NCBI RefSeq assembly: GCF_000953135.1
Contig: NZ_LN614827.1
Coordinates: 2,571,001 to 2,635,000 of the forward strand
DNA length: 64,000 nucleotides
Reading direction: 5' to 3'
DNA from: Legionella fallonii LLAP-10
Lineage (GTDB): Bacteria > Pseudomonadota > Gammaproteobacteria > Legionellales > Legionellaceae
Below the pieces are notes generated by a model. The model made no database searches. It saw nothing but the letters and a program-made list of their open reading frames with translations, and had not been told where the DNA came from. The position numbers were made by a program, and so were the translations under genes. Positions 26,536-35,489 of the stretch are shown piece by piece. Every line of letters begins with the position of its first letter. Positions within the stretch are counted from its first letter, which is position 1.

Positions 26536-26574
26536 TGTTATTCAATTAAGAATACCGTTGTCACGGCGAAGGAT

Positions 26575-27648
26575 TTACTGCACCATCCTACTCAAATCAT
26601 TAGTTACTAGATGAACTAACAACAAACAAAATGCAATAAACATCAATTGATATAATAAAACTTCCATGGCAACAGACATAGCCTTGCCCCGTATCTTCTC
26701 GATAATAGCGTAAAGAATAGAACCACCATCTAGTCCTGGAATAGGAAATAAATTAACTAAAGCAACCGCCAAACTAAAACTGGCGATAAAAAACATAAAA
26801 ACAACTATTCCTTGCTTCAAGGAAATTATAGACGCGGCAAAAATTCCTATAGGTCCTAATAAGATGGAGAATGGAATCACACCACTAAATAATTGTTTTA
26901 AAATCATCATAAAAAAATAAATCATCTGAGTAATCGCATCATTGGCTTGCCGTATCGCGGCTAGCATAGATGTAGAGCGCATGATGTCACTTGTTGCTGA
27001 TGGGTTAGGAGTAATACCTATACTGGCTAATAAAGATTTTTCTCGCCCAGTAAATTTAATCTGACTGAGATCCAGAACTATTTCTTTTAACTCTTTTTTA
27101 TTGGCTTGGCTGATGGTCACCTTGACGTCTTTGTTGCCCCATAAAATAACCAACTCCATACCAACCTCCTGCCAAGACGGGGTTGGTCGGCCTGATATAG
27201 CAATAAATTGATCGCCTGACGTGAGTCCTGCTTGAGCAGCAATGCTATGCTCTTGAACAGATTGTATTTGCGGTAATTTATAACTGAGGCCAAGATAAAA
27301 CACCAAGATAAAAGCCAACCATGCAGTAATTAGATTAGCAATAGCTCCGGCTAATAAAATAAGAATGCGCACCCAAATAGGTTTTTTATCAAAACAAAGG
27401 GAATCTTCACTGGGATCTACTGGGGCAATTCTAGAATTAAGCAATTGAACATAGCCCCCTAAAGGCCATATAGCCCAAACCCATTCACATCCATTTTTAG
27501 TCTTCCACTGAAGCAAAGGTTTGCCAAATCCTATAGATATTTTCTTTATTTTTACTCCAAAGAAACGTGCCGCTAGCGCATGGCCCCCTTCATGAATCCC
27601 CACCACTAAAATGAGCGTGAGAATTATAGCCAAAAGCGCCAAAAGCAT
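26575..27648 (-). CDS. Site-2 protease (M50, RseP-like) with one PDZ domain
   Basis: A 357-residue intramembrane zinc metalloprotease. HEGGH at residues 19-23 lies in the first membrane helix and the third zinc ligand Asp in LFPIPGLDGG near residue 300. One PDZ domain (about 120-195, AGLTSGDQFIAISG) separates them. Four membrane segments are seen. E. coli RseP is about 450 residues with two PDZ domains. This shorter form has one, so it may be a paralogue rather than the bamA-linked RseP. GGAGG lies 6 nt before the ATG. Substrates could be membrane-bound anti-sigma factors; that is family knowledge, not shown here. Confidence 0.88.
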   Translation of the reverse strand: MLLALLAIILTLILVVGIHEGGHALAARFFGVKIKKISIGFGKPLLQWKTKNGCEWVWAIWPLGGYVQLLNSRIAPVDPSEDSLCFDKKPIWVRILILLAGAIANLITAWLAFILVFYLGLSYKLPQIQSVQEHSIAAQAGLTSGDQFIAISGRPTPSWQEVGMELVILWGNKDVKVTISQANKKELKEIVLDLSQIKFTGREKSLLASIGITPNPSATSDIMRSTSMLAAIRQANDAITQMIYFFMMILKQLFSGVIPFSILLGPIGIFAASIISLKQGIVVFMFFIASFSLAVALVNLFPIPGLDGGSILYAIIEKIRGKAMSVAMEVLLYQLMFIAFCLLLVHLVTNDLSRMVQ

Positions 27649-27767
27649 TTAAAACCTCCGTTGATATAGATATTGAACTTCTTGCCAAACCCACTATGTT
27701 CGAGAAATCAGATAACTTCCGTTATACCTCGCCACAATATAATTTGATAGCATTTGAAAGCAAATGA

Positions 27768-28043
27768 TTACTTGGTATTATCCACCACTAATTCCAACAG
27801 GGGAACTCCTCGTCTTCCTGCCAATTCATATCCTTTACGATATACCTCAAAAATGCGATAAGGCTGGTTCGTTTCACTATCAATTAACTCGACTTCGTCT
27901 CCATGCTCATCAACTAAAGTTACAGTTAAATGAATCTCGCGATAACTACTGATCTTATAACGCTCTTTGAATAATTGCAGAACTCGCCCTAAGCTTTCAA
28001 CTGTTTCATCACTATTATGTTGGCCTTGAAGAATGATGTCCAT
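27768..28043 (-). CDS. Conserved small protein of unknown function
   Basis: A 91-residue cytoplasmic protein with alternating beta strands and a central helix: GRVLQLFKERYKI, then EIHLTVTLVDEHGDEVELID, then IFEVYR and LLELVVDN. There is no signal peptide or membrane segment. A good ribosome-binding site (AAGGAGCACTAA) precedes the ATG. It is upstream of the site-2 protease on the same strand (about 120 bp), so the two may be co-transcribed. The pattern looks like a real compact fold, but I do not recognise the family. Confidence 0.7.
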   Translation of the reverse strand: MDIILQGQHNSDETVESLGRVLQLFKERYKISSYREIHLTVTLVDEHGDEVELIDSETNQPYRIFEVYRKGYELAGRRGVPLLELVVDNTK

Positions 28044-28474
28044 TTAGTGCTCCTTAGCAATTTACACATTGTGTGCAAAAAATAGCTACTTACTATAGTT
28101 GGCGGCCAAATACAAAAGTACTTTAATTAATCTCTCTATAAGATTTTTTGTATAACAAATACAAAAACAGGGCTTACCTCAAAGTCTAGGCACAAGGCAC
28201 AATTTGATTTTAATCAGTAAGTACAGCCGATTACATGATCGGATTAAAATCGAGTTATTAGAAGCGAATCCACTCTACATGGCCAATATCAAGACAAATT
28301 AAACACAAATCCACTCCTAAGCCGAGATAACCAACAACTAATGTGACCCAATGGAAGTCAAAAATCATAAATCGCCAAACGCGACATCCGCATTTTGCAT
28401 CAGTCTCACTCTACAAATTTGCTGGTTAATCGTTTACAATAGTCAATTGACCTAATAAGTGATCAGTACATTCT
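28044..28474. promoter_or_regulatory. Long upstream region of hemA with a large hairpin
   Basis: About 430 bp between divergent genes. At 28206-28251 GATTTTAATC and GATTAAAATC form a perfect 10-bp inverted repeat. A second stem lies inside it (CCGAT 28227-28231, ATCGG 28238-28242). It could be a terminator-like or regulatory structure. No clear promoter hexamer pair or small gene is visible in the rest. Confidence 0.4.
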
Positions 28475-29749
28475 ATGGTGTTTGTTGCCTGCGGACTAAA
28501 TCATAAAACGGCTCCAATCAACGTGCGTGAAAAAGTCGCATTGCCTCCGGCTATGCAAAATTCTTTACTCAATAGCCTGTTGAATCTTCCTGAGATAAAT
28601 GAAGCCGCTATTTTATCTACTTGCAATCGTACTGAAATTTATTGTGATACTAATGATCCTACGGTTCTTACACCATGGCTGGCACAAGAACATCAGATGC
28701 CACCGGAAGTACTCTCCCCATTTTTATATTTTCATGAAGGTCATCAAGGAATTAAACATACTTTGCGTGTTGCAAGCGGTTTAGATTCCATGATGATTGG
28801 TGAGCCTCAAATTCTTGGGCAAATGAAACAAGCTTACCAGCAGGCCTGTAGTCTTGGAACCGTGAAATCGCAACTACGCCCAGTTTTTGAATATATTTTT
28901 AGCGCTTCTAAACGGATTAGAACGTTAAGTGGCATAGGAACTAATCCTGTTTCAATTGCTTATGCGGCTGTGCAATTAATCTCCCAATCATTAGCAGATT
29001 ATAAATCACTAAATGTGTTTTTAATTGGTTCTGGGGAAACTGCTTCACTAGTCGCCAAATACTTGCACCAGCAGGGAGTGCATCGTTTCATGGTAGCTAG
29101 TAGAACCCTTGAAAATGCCCAAAAACTGGCGAATACTTTTGGCGGTAGCACCCTCTCAATTGGTGATATTCCTCAGTATTTACCTTATGCTGATGTAGTC
29201 ATTTCAGCAACAGCATGCCCGCTTCCTTTCATTAATAAAAGCCTAGTAGCACATGCTCTAAAACAAAGGGATAATGCCCCTATGTTTTTCCTGGATTTAG
29301 CAGTTCCTCGCGATATTGAAGTTAATGTCAGTGAGTTAGAACAAGTTCATCTTTATAACGTTGATGATTTACAACTGATGATTGAAAAGGGAATGGATGA
29401 ACGACGTCATGCGGCACTACAAGCGGAGCAACTGATCGAGAGCGAACTGGATAATTATATTCGTTGGCATAGATCACTTAGAGCTAAAGACGTTATCTGT
29501 GACTATCGCAATCAAATGCAGCTCTTAGCCCAACAGGAACTGCAACGAGCCTTTAAAAAATTATCTTCAGGACACAATCAACATACTGTATTAAATGAAT
29601 TTAGCGAACGCCTAGTTAGTAAGTTAATTCATAATCCAACCTCTGGCTTAAGACAACTCGCCTGGGATGGTCGAGAAGACTTACTCTCTTTGGCACAATA
29701 CCTCTTTAACACAACCAATTGCCAACCATTATATGAAGAAATCTCTTGA
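28475..29749 (+). CDS. hemA: Glutamyl-tRNA reductase
   Basis: Reduces glutamyl-tRNA to glutamate-1-semialdehyde, the first step of tetrapyrrole synthesis. The protein is 424 residues, as usual. The catalytic Cys50 lies in LSTCNRTE, and the HemA signatures [28 protein letters not shown] and the NADPH-binding LIGSGETA are intact. The C-terminal dimerisation helix is present. prfA starts 17 nt before the hemA stop and prmC overlaps prfA, giving the hemA-prfA-prmC operon common in gammaproteobacteria. Confidence 0.97.
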   Translation: MVFVACGLNHKTAPINVREKVALPPAMQNSLLNSLLNLPEINEAAILSTCNRTEIYCDTNDPTVLTPWLAQEHQMPPEVLSPFLYFHEGHQGIKHTLRVASGLDSMMIGEPQILGQMKQAYQQACSLGTVKSQLRPVFEYIFSASKRIRTLSGIGTNPVSIAYAAVQLISQSLADYKSLNVFLIGSGETASLVAKYLHQQGVHRFMVASRTLENAQKLANTFGGSTLSIGDIPQYLPYADVVISATACPLPFINKSLVAHALKQRDNAPMFFLDLAVPRDIEVNVSELEQVHLYNVDDLQLMIEKGMDERRHAALQAEQLIESELDNYIRWHRSLRAKDVICDYRNQMQLLAQQELQRAFKKLSSGHNQHTVLNEFSERLVSKLIHNPTSGLRQLAWDGREDLLSLAQYLFNTTNCQPLYEEIS

Positions 29750-30821
29750 GTTAAAATTACAACAAATGCTAGAACGCTTCCAAGAAGTGGGACGTTTATT
29801 ATCAGAAGCCTCAGTCATTGCTGATCAAAATCAATTTAAAGCATTGTCTAAAGAATATGCTCAATTAGAGCCTGTAGCTCATTGTTATGAGTCCTATATC
29901 GAAGCTAAGGATAATTTATCTTCTTTGCAGGAATTATTAGCAGGAGACGATAAAGAATTAGCCAGCATGGCCGAAGAGGAACTCGATGCGGCGCAAAAGC
30001 ATATTGAGGAATTAGATGAGCAATTACAATGGCATCTTATCCCTAAAGATCCTGATGATGAGCGCAACATATACCTTGAAGTAAGAGCAGGTACTGGCGG
30101 CGACGAAGCAGCGATTTTTGCCGGGGATCTCTTCCGTATGTACAGTCGTTATGCGGAAACCCAAGGGTGGCAACTTGAATTGATCAGTGCCAACCATGGC
30201 GAACATGGTGGTTATAAAGAGGTTATTGCGCGCATCAGTGGACAAGCTGTTTATTCTCAATTGAAATTTGAATCAGGGGCACATCGTGTACAACGAGTGC
30301 CAGAAACCGAATCCCAAGGCCGCGTCCATACGTCAGCATGTACTGTAGCAATTATGCCTGAAGTGGAAGAAATTGATGACATTCAAATTAGTCCCGATGA
30401 TTTACGTATCGACACTTACAGATCATCAGGTGCTGGAGGTCAGCACGTTAACAAGACTGACTCAGCAATTCGCATCACCCATCTCCCAACAGGGGTTGTT
30501 GTTGAATGCCAGGATGAACGGTCACAACATAAAAACCGTGCAAAAGCAATGTCCTTGCTGAAAACCAGATTATTAGATGCCGAGCAAAGTAAGCAGAAAA
30601 AAGAGCAAGCGCAAACGCGTAAATCGTTAGTAGGTACAGGTGATAGATCAGAACGTATCCGTACTTATAACTTCCCTCAGGGGCGTCTAACCGATCATCG
30701 TATTAACTTGACCATCTATCAATTGGGCGATGTCATGGAAGGTAATTTATCCTTAGTCATCGACTCTTTAAAACGTGAGTATCACGCAGAATTACTTGCT
30801 GAATTAGGTCGTCATGATTAG
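29733..30821 (+). CDS. prfA: Peptide chain release factor 1
   Basis: Recognises UAG and UAA and triggers peptide release on the ribosome. The GGQ motif is in [12 protein letters not shown]. The anticodon-like PxT signature occurs in the segment [14 protein letters not shown]. The open frame has an earlier in-frame ATG at 29667, but [16 protein letters not shown] is the standard N-terminus and gives 362 residues. It overlaps hemA by 17 bp and prmC by 8 bp. The GGQ glutamine would be methylated by PrmC encoded next. Confidence 0.97.
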   Translation: MKKSLELKLQQMLERFQEVGRLLSEASVIADQNQFKALSKEYAQLEPVAHCYESYIEAKDNLSSLQELLAGDDKELASMAEEELDAAQKHIEELDEQLQWHLIPKDPDDERNIYLEVRAGTGGDEAAIFAGDLFRMYSRYAETQGWQLELISANHGEHGGYKEVIARISGQAVYSQLKFESGAHRVQRVPETESQGRVHTSACTVAIMPEVEEIDDIQISPDDLRIDTYRSSGAGGQHVNKTDSAIRITHLPTGVVVECQDERSQHKNRAKAMSLLKTRLLDAEQSKQKKEQAQTRKSLVGTGDRSERIRTYNFPQGRLTDHRINLTIYQLGDVMEGNLSLVIDSLKREYHAELLAELGRHD

Positions 30822-31665
30822 CATTGGCAAGGCCTTAGAACACGCATCGCAGAAATTAAATCCTCTCTACAGCGATGCGCGTTTTGAAGCAGAATTATTA
30901 CTATGCCACCTGCTCCACAAAAACAGAGCCTATCTTTTTGCTCATTCTGATGAGTTACTCGATCAAACTCAACTGGATCTTTATCAACAGTTTATAGCCC
31001 AAAGAGCTCGAGGCACACCCATTGCTTACCTTACCGGAACTCGTGAATTTTGGTCACTCACATTAAAAGTAAATCAACATACATTAATCCCAAGACATGA
31101 AACAGAACGATTAGTAGAGTTAGCTTTAGAACTAATCCCTGATGCGCCACAAACACATGTCCTTGATTTAGGTACTGGAAGCGGAGCCATTGCTTTAGCA
31201 CTCGCTAAAGAAAGACCTCAATGGAATATCACCGCCAGTGATTCCAGCCTAGAAGCACTACAAGTAGCCAAAGAAAATGCGCAGACACTGGGAATAACCA
31301 ATGTTGCTTTTCATCATTCCGATTGGTTTAAGAATCTTCCTTCTACGCGATACCATGCCATTGTGTCGAATCCACCCTATATTGCAGAACAAGATCCACA
31401 TTTAAAAAAAGGAGATCTGCGCTTTGAACCACTTAGTGCTCTTGCTAGTGGTCAAGATGGACTGAGCGATCTACAATATATTATTGAACATAGTTACAAC
31501 CACCTTTTACCTAATGGTCTACTCTTATTGGAACATGGATATGATCAAAAAATGAGTGTACGCGCTATACTTAACAAAATAGGTTATAACAAAGTACACT
31601 GTTGGAAAGATCTTCAGGGTCATGATAGGGTAAGTGGAGGTTGGTATCCAGACAATATTATATAG
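30814..31665 (+). CDS. prmC: Release-factor glutamine methyltransferase
   Basis: Methylates the GGQ glutamine of release factors using SAM. The 283-residue protein has SAM motif [16 protein letters not shown] and the catalytic NPPY in [15 protein letters not shown], plus the N-terminal helical domain ([13 protein letters not shown]). Its start overlaps prfA by 8 bp, so it is the third gene of the hemA operon. The length and all motifs are normal. Confidence 0.96.
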   Translation: MISIGKALEHASQKLNPLYSDARFEAELLLCHLLHKNRAYLFAHSDELLDQTQLDLYQQFIAQRARGTPIAYLTGTREFWSLTLKVNQHTLIPRHETERLVELALELIPDAPQTHVLDLGTGSGAIALALAKERPQWNITASDSSLEALQVAKENAQTLGITNVAFHHSDWFKNLPSTRYHAIVSNPPYIAEQDPHLKKGDLRFEPLSALASGQDGLSDLQYIIEHSYNHLLPNGLLLLEHGYDQKMSVRAILNKIGYNKVHCWKDLQGHDRVSGGWYPDNII

Positions 31666-31763
31666 ACAGATTATTATGTTGATGATAATGCAGTTTTTTG
31701 GTATACCTAGCCACTTTCTATAAAACTCGGATGTAAGCACAGAGTTGGAAATGGAGGCTTAAT

Positions 31764-32240
31764 ATGACAGAACAATTAATTGATAAAACCAACGAGAGAC
31801 TATACAACGTGAAAAACGACGCAATAGGCAGCATGGGAATTGCCCCTTACGTAGAAGCTGAAGGGGAAGAATATATGAATGAAAAACAGCTAGCACATAT
31901 TGAAAAAATATTGCTGGCTTGGCGTCAGTCATTGATGGAAGAAGTCGATCGAACCGTGACTCACATGAAAGATGAAGCCGCTAATTTTCCTGACCCCTCG
32001 GATAGAGCGAGTCAAGAAGAAGAATTTAGTATCGAGCTACGCACTCGTGATAGAGAGCGCAAACTCATTAAAAAGATTGAAGATGCTCTAGAACGTTTGC
32101 GTAATGACGATTTTGGATATTGTGAAGCCTGCGGTATAGAAATTGGTCTAAAGCGCTTGGAAGCAAGACCTACTGCAACTTTATGCATTGATTGCAAAAC
32201 CTTGTCTGAAATCAAAGAGCGTCAAAATCAAGGTTCTTGA
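31764..32240 (+). CDS. dksA: RNA polymerase-binding transcription factor DksA
   Basis: Binds the RNA polymerase secondary channel and acts with ppGpp in the stringent response, which controls the growth-to-transmission switch in Legionella. The 158-residue protein has the coiled-coil tip DPSDRAS, containing the functional Asp pair, and a C4 zinc finger YCEACG...LCIDC. The N-terminus is unusually preceded by about 25 additional residues. An in-frame ATG at residue 38 ([10 protein letters not shown]) would be an alternative. GGAGGCTTAAT precedes the chosen ATG at good spacing. A terminator overlaps the stop. Confidence 0.95.
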   Translation: MTEQLIDKTNERLYNVKNDAIGSMGIAPYVEAEGEEYMNEKQLAHIEKILLAWRQSLMEEVDRTVTHMKDEAANFPDPSDRASQEEEFSIELRTRDRERKLIKKIEDALERLRNDDFGYCEACGIEIGLKRLEARPTATLCIDCKTLSEIKERQNQGS

Positions 32241-32250
32241 TTTTGCATCA
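32223..32250 (+). terminator. Terminator overlapping the dksA stop
   Basis: CAAAATCAAG (32223-32232), loop GTT, CTTGATTTTG (32236-32245): perfect 10-bp stem. The TGA stop (32238-32240) lies in the right arm. The T-run is within the arm only, so the strength is moderate. Confidence 0.6.
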
Positions 32251-32276
32251 AGCTTCGCCAATCTAAATGCCCATTG

Positions 32277-32413
32277 TTCCCGCGTAAGCGGGAATCATCT
32301 ATTCATTATGTACTCAGTCGCCTATCGAGAACATCTGCATTGGGCCATCTTGCTAATAAAAAATGCATGGAAATATGGTTGTTTCCTGGCTCCCGCGAAC
32401 AAGCAGCGGGAGG
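32277..32413. other. Two short GC hairpins after dksA
   Basis: TTCCCGC-GTAA-GCGGGAA (32277-32294) and, about 100 bp later, CTCCCGC...GCGGGAG (32392-32412). They lie between convergent genes in a 234-bp gap. They may be terminators or repeat remnants. An open frame across them is not supported as a gene. Confidence 0.45.
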
Positions 32414-32474
32414 TGACATATAAATATCGTACAACTTTAAAAGGTGAGGAGACTTCAGACTCAGCACTCACATT

Positions 32475-32810
32475 CTACACGCAATGTCGTTCTATCCAGC
32501 ATTCATCATAAGGATCACATACTTCCACATCACGACATACGGGTGGTGGTGGAGCATAATATGGTGCAGCAGGTACATTAATGATCACGTTAGGGCCGCC
32601 CCAACCCCCGCCAAAATAGAAGCCTCCTCCGCCTCCGCCATAATAAGGCCCAGGTCCAGGTCCATAACCACCATGAGGATGATAGTAACCTCCCCCACCC
32701 CATCCCACAACACTCACTCCGGCATAAGAACTCAAAGCAAATGCAGCTAAAAACAAACTAAGAGCAAATACAAAAATACCTCTTATCTTGTTATTGATCT
32801 TTGTATTCAT
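32475..32810 (-). CDS. Small Gly/Tyr/Pro-rich secreted protein
   Basis: I start this gene at the ATG with AAGGAAAAGTC upstream, giving 111 residues. An upstream in-frame ATG would add 18 residues with no ribosome-binding site. The signal peptide is FVFALSLFLAAFALSSYA. The mature part begins with a glycine-rich stretch (WGGGGYYHPHGGYGPGPGP) and then AAPYYAPPPP. It ends with a short Cys-containing segment (CRDVEVCDPYDECWIERHC, four Cys). Similar small proteins are frequent in Legionella genomes without assigned function. Likely envelope or secreted. Confidence 0.7.
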   Translation of the reverse strand: MNTKINNKIRGIFVFALSLFLAAFALSSYAGVSVVGWGGGGYYHPHGGYGPGPGPYYGGGGGGFYFGGGWGGPNVIINVPAAPYYAPPPPVCRDVEVCDPYDECWIERHCV

Positions 32811-33081
32811 GACTTTTCCTTGGTAAAAATTACTGGCACAAAACAATGCTCTAATCAAAACCAATTATGCCCAAATTATTTACAAAATACTACATGGAAT
32901 ATCAAGTAAACTTGGCTAAATTTTTTTAATAAAGGCAAGATATTGTTTTAACTAAGAATTAAAAAATTAAGATGAGGATCCGCTTGTTTGCAACCTACCT
33001 CTTAAATTGAGATGACTTATTTTTGAGCATGACTCATTAAATAATCTATACTGAGATAAGAGTTCATCTCTGGATAGCATT

Positions 33082-33546
33082 ATGAATAAAATATTATGGA
33101 GTGTTTTCAGTACATCTATTATAACGCAGGCTTTTGCACTAGGTAATCCAATACCAGCGCCAGATACTAATAATAATCTATTACCCTCTCCCTTTTCTGT
33201 ATATGTCATCCAAAACTCAGGGGTAGTTAATCATCCTGTTCCAGGAGCTGTAGAAGTGTTGTTACCTACTGATAACAGTTATACCGGCTCCCCTGGTTGT
33301 TACGTTGCCTGCTACTCGCACAAAAATGGAGTCTATAGTGTTGCTCCAGATATATCAGTTATGGGACAAGTGCGGGTGAAAGGTCAATATGTTGCTCGTA
33401 TTTGCCAACCAGAGGGCTATCAAGGAAAAGATATTAGCACGGCTCCTATGTTTAAAATGTTATGCTCTAAGGGAATTCCTTCCTGTGCAGATGGAAATTG
33501 CTGGGGTGGAGGGGATACTGGTGGTTGGTTTGGTATTCAACCGTAA
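33082..33546 (+). CDS. Secreted hypothetical protein with paired cysteines
   Basis: A 154-residue protein with a signal peptide (LWSVFSTSIITQAFA, cleavage before LGNPIP). The mature protein has six cysteines (GCYVAC, ARIC, MLC, SCADGNC) and ends in a Gly/Trp-rich tail (CWGGGDTGGWFG). It probably folds outside the cytoplasm with disulfides. It resembles no family I know. It is monocistronic, divergent from the Gly-rich secreted protein; the 271-bp space between them should contain both promoters. Confidence 0.65.
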   Translation: MNKILWSVFSTSIITQAFALGNPIPAPDTNNNLLPSPFSVYVIQNSGVVNHPVPGAVEVLLPTDNSYTGSPGCYVACYSHKNGVYSVAPDISVMGQVRVKGQYVARICQPEGYQGKDISTAPMFKMLCSKGIPSCADGNCWGGGDTGGWFGIQP

Positions 33547-33754
33547 TTAGACTTCTTGCATCACTAGCAGGTTTTTCTTGAGTGTAAGACATAGATGTAT
33601 CGAAGAGCGGAGTTTACAGAAGAATAAATGAGCAGAGGAAAAACACTTAGAACACAGCAATCAGATAAAAGATGTAGTTATTCCGCCTTAAGTAGGCACC
33701 ATTAACTGCGTACATACGTAGAGAAACGTCGGGCAATTGGTTGCCCGATCTGCC
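33547..33754. other. Intergenic region with a GGGCAA palindrome
   Basis: Contains CGGGCAA-TTGG-TTGCCCG (33730-33747), a perfect 7-bp stem and another copy of the palindrome seen at 12019 and 12177. Just upstream, CTTAAGTAGGCACCATT (33685-33701) resembles the inner arm of the nested element at 12161-12178, so this is probably a degenerate copy. Confidence 0.5.
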
Positions 33755-34498
33755 TTATTTCACTGCAGCAATTACATTAAATTGATGTACATTATCTAAA
33801 ACACCATGCTGCCATCCACCGACAATTAAATTCTCAGCCTGACTCTTCAAAGCCCCGGCAACTGCGCCACTAAAATGAGCCTGAACCCCTGTATCATCGG
33901 TAAATGTATCAAAAATAGCATAAGTGCTCTCATCCAACTTTAATGCCAACCAAAATAAGGTCTTCGGCTCTGTTTTACTAATAATCGCGGCTCCATCTTG
34001 CAATAAAGCAGCTAATTCTTGTTCTTTGCCTGACTTAGCTTTTAGTATAATGTAGCTGGCCTTAGTGGATTGTAAAACGTCATCCGACTGGTAATTGTTG
34101 GTAGCAAGAATTTCAGAGTTTTGCACCGCATTAAGCACTCCATTCAGCCATCCTCCTTTAACTAAAGCGACAGAGTTATCTTGTAATGCAGCTGCGACCT
34201 TTCCAGAAAAATGAGCTACTCTTCCTGCCTCATCATGAAATACATCAAAGATAGCAAAAGTCTCTTTATCGCCTTGAAGAGCAAACCATAATTTAGTTTG
34301 TGGTTCTGTTTGATGTACTAGCTGAGCACCTGCTTTTAGGAAACCAGCCAGTTTCGATTCTTGTCCTGTATTGGCAGTAAATTGTATATAGGTCGCTTGA
34401 TGAATTGTATTGGCTTTTGTCTCTGCACTTCCTGCAATCGCAGTACTAGTTAAACCAAAACCAGGCAAACTCGCATTTAAAATAGTTTTTATTTTCAT
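33755..34498 (-). CDS. Exported protein with two tandem ABM-like domains
   Basis: A 247-residue protein. The N-terminus (KIKTILNASLPGFGLTSTAIA) resembles a short or atypical signal peptide. Two homologous halves of about 105 residues follow, with parallel phrases: KLWFALQGDKETFAIFDVFHD versus LFWLALKLDESTYAIFDTFTD, and VAHFSGKVAAALQ versus QAHFSGAVAGALK. They have the look of antibiotic-biosynthesis monooxygenase (ABM/dimeric ferredoxin-like) domains fused into one chain. A TetR gene upstream on the same strand and a 20-bp palindrome just before this ATG suggest TetR control. The enzymatic role is unknown. Confidence 0.78.
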   Translation of the reverse strand: MKIKTILNASLPGFGLTSTAIAGSAETKANTIHQATYIQFTANTGQESKLAGFLKAGAQLVHQTEPQTKLWFALQGDKETFAIFDVFHDEAGRVAHFSGKVAAALQDNSVALVKGGWLNGVLNAVQNSEILATNNYQSDDVLQSTKASYIILKAKSGKEQELAALLQDGAAIISKTEPKTLFWLALKLDESTYAIFDTFTDDTGVQAHFSGAVAGALKSQAENLIVGGWQHGVLDNVHQFNVIAAVK

Positions 34499-34509
34499 GA
34501 TATTTCTCC

Positions 34510-34529
34510 TATCTACTGGAAGGTAGATA
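34510..34529. promoter_or_regulatory. Probable TetR operator upstream of the ABM-protein gene
   Basis: TATCTACTGGAAGGTAGATA is a 7-6-7 perfect palindrome overlapping the ribosome-binding region of the downstream gene. The outer half sites recur at 35132-35151 in front of the tetR-type gene. Confidence 0.65.
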
Positions 34530-34544
34530 AATGGGTTAAAAAAA

Positions 34545-35129
34545 TTACATCATTACATGATTAATAAATTGTTTTACCAAATTAATATCTGCTGCATCAC
34601 CATACAACCGCGACATTAATAAAGAGCCTTCTATCTGAAGTATTAAATAATGAGCAAAATCATCAATTGGGTACAATAAATTAACCTCTCCTAAAAGCCT
34701 CCCTGCAGCCAACACTTCTTCAATCCAATAGTATAGAATATTAAAAAAGTACCTGGCTTTACTCTGAACACTTTCTGGCAATGACAAGGCATCTGAGGCC
34801 AGCATTCCACCGAGACACATCTTTTTTTCGTCATTATAGGTCAATGCAGTAATGGCATCGATCAGGGCTATTAGCTTCTCTTTAGCTGATAACTCTTTTT
34901 GCCCTTTAATCTCATCTAAAGGCGTCACTATCTTATGCAATTGCCAATCAATCACCGCAACAGCTAAATCTTCCTTGCTGGGATAATGATAATGAATACT
35001 GGATGTTTTAATTCCAACAATGGCGGAAATGTCTTTATAACTAAAAGCATTATAGCCGCGCTTTTGAATTAAACTCTCTGCAGCATTAAGGATGTTTTCT
35101 TGTGTCTCTGTATAGTTCATGGTGGTCAT
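34545..35129 (-). CDS. TetR/AcrR-family transcriptional regulator
   Basis: A 194-residue repressor. The N-terminal TetR helix-turn-helix is clear (ILNAAESLIQKRGYNAFSYKDISAIVGIKTSSIHYHYPSKEDL region, residues 12-55). The C-terminal helices would bind an inducer. It lies directly upstream of the ABM-domain gene on the same strand, and matching 20-bp palindromes sit before both genes. This implies that it represses itself and its neighbour. No Shine-Dalgarno is seen before the first ATG; the palindrome is only 2 nt away. A start 9 nt inside (second ATG) is possible. Confidence 0.9.
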   Translation of the reverse strand: MTTMNYTETQENILNAAESLIQKRGYNAFSYKDISAIVGIKTSSIHYHYPSKEDLAVAVIDWQLHKIVTPLDEIKGQKELSAKEKLIALIDAITALTYNDEKKMCLGGMLASDALSLPESVQSKARYFFNILYYWIEEVLAAGRLLGEVNLLYPIDDFAHYLILQIEGSLLMSRLYGDAADINLVKQFINHVMM

Positions 35130-35131
35130 TG

Positions 35132-35151
35132 TATCTATCTATTGGTAGATA
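35132..35151. promoter_or_regulatory. Probable TetR autoregulatory operator
   Basis: TATCTATCTATTGGTAGATA contains the perfect palindrome TATCTA-TTGG-TAGATA and shares TATCTA-N6-GGTAGATA with the site at 34510-34529. It lies immediately upstream of the tetR-type start. Confidence 0.65.
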
Positions 35152-35489
35152 AACAATACTTTTTTTAAATTTTAATTTAATAGACCTCGTTTTAAATTAG
35201 CGGTGGTGAGGAGCATGCGGCGCATAACCGAGGCACAAAAGTCATATGAGCATTAGAACCTTTTGCGACGATGCAATTTCCCCTCATTCGAATTGCCGAC
35301 GAAAGTCGGCATCCATCAATCGCTCAAAATTTTATGGATTCCGGCTTTCGCCGGTAATTCGTCTAAGAGTAGGCCTCGTCACAGCAGGGTTTGGAACAGG
35401 GTCTTATTACTATTTGTTACTACAGCTTGCGGATTTAATCTCAATCATTAATACTAAATTTCCACCACAAAATAATACAGAATTTTCTT
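35152..35489. other. Intergenic region between tetR and the DJ-1/PfpI gene
   Basis: About 340 bp holding the 71-bp repeat (35290-35360) and, after it, a fragment GGGTTTGGAACAGGGTCTTA that resembles GAGTTTGGAACGAGGTCTAT at 49886-49905 and shares a core with 36190 and 60020. Open frames here lie in repeats and are not supported. Confidence 0.5.
35290..35360. repeat. 71-bp intergenic repeat, copy 2
   Basis: Begins GAATTGCC and ends GGTAATTC. Each half forms its own hairpin (GCCGAC-GAAA-GTCGGC and CCGGC-TTTC-GCCGG). Same length and layout as the copies at 12213 and 49915, here in the opposite orientation to 49915. Confidence 0.75.

Noticed and set aside
29667-29732. Longer N-terminus for prfA
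   Set aside because: The extra 22 residues overlap hemA and are absent from RF1; MKKSLELKL is the normal start.
32188-32511. 107-residue open frame after dksA
   Set aside because: It overlaps the end of dksA and two hairpins and runs into the convergent secreted-protein gene; composition is not protein-like.
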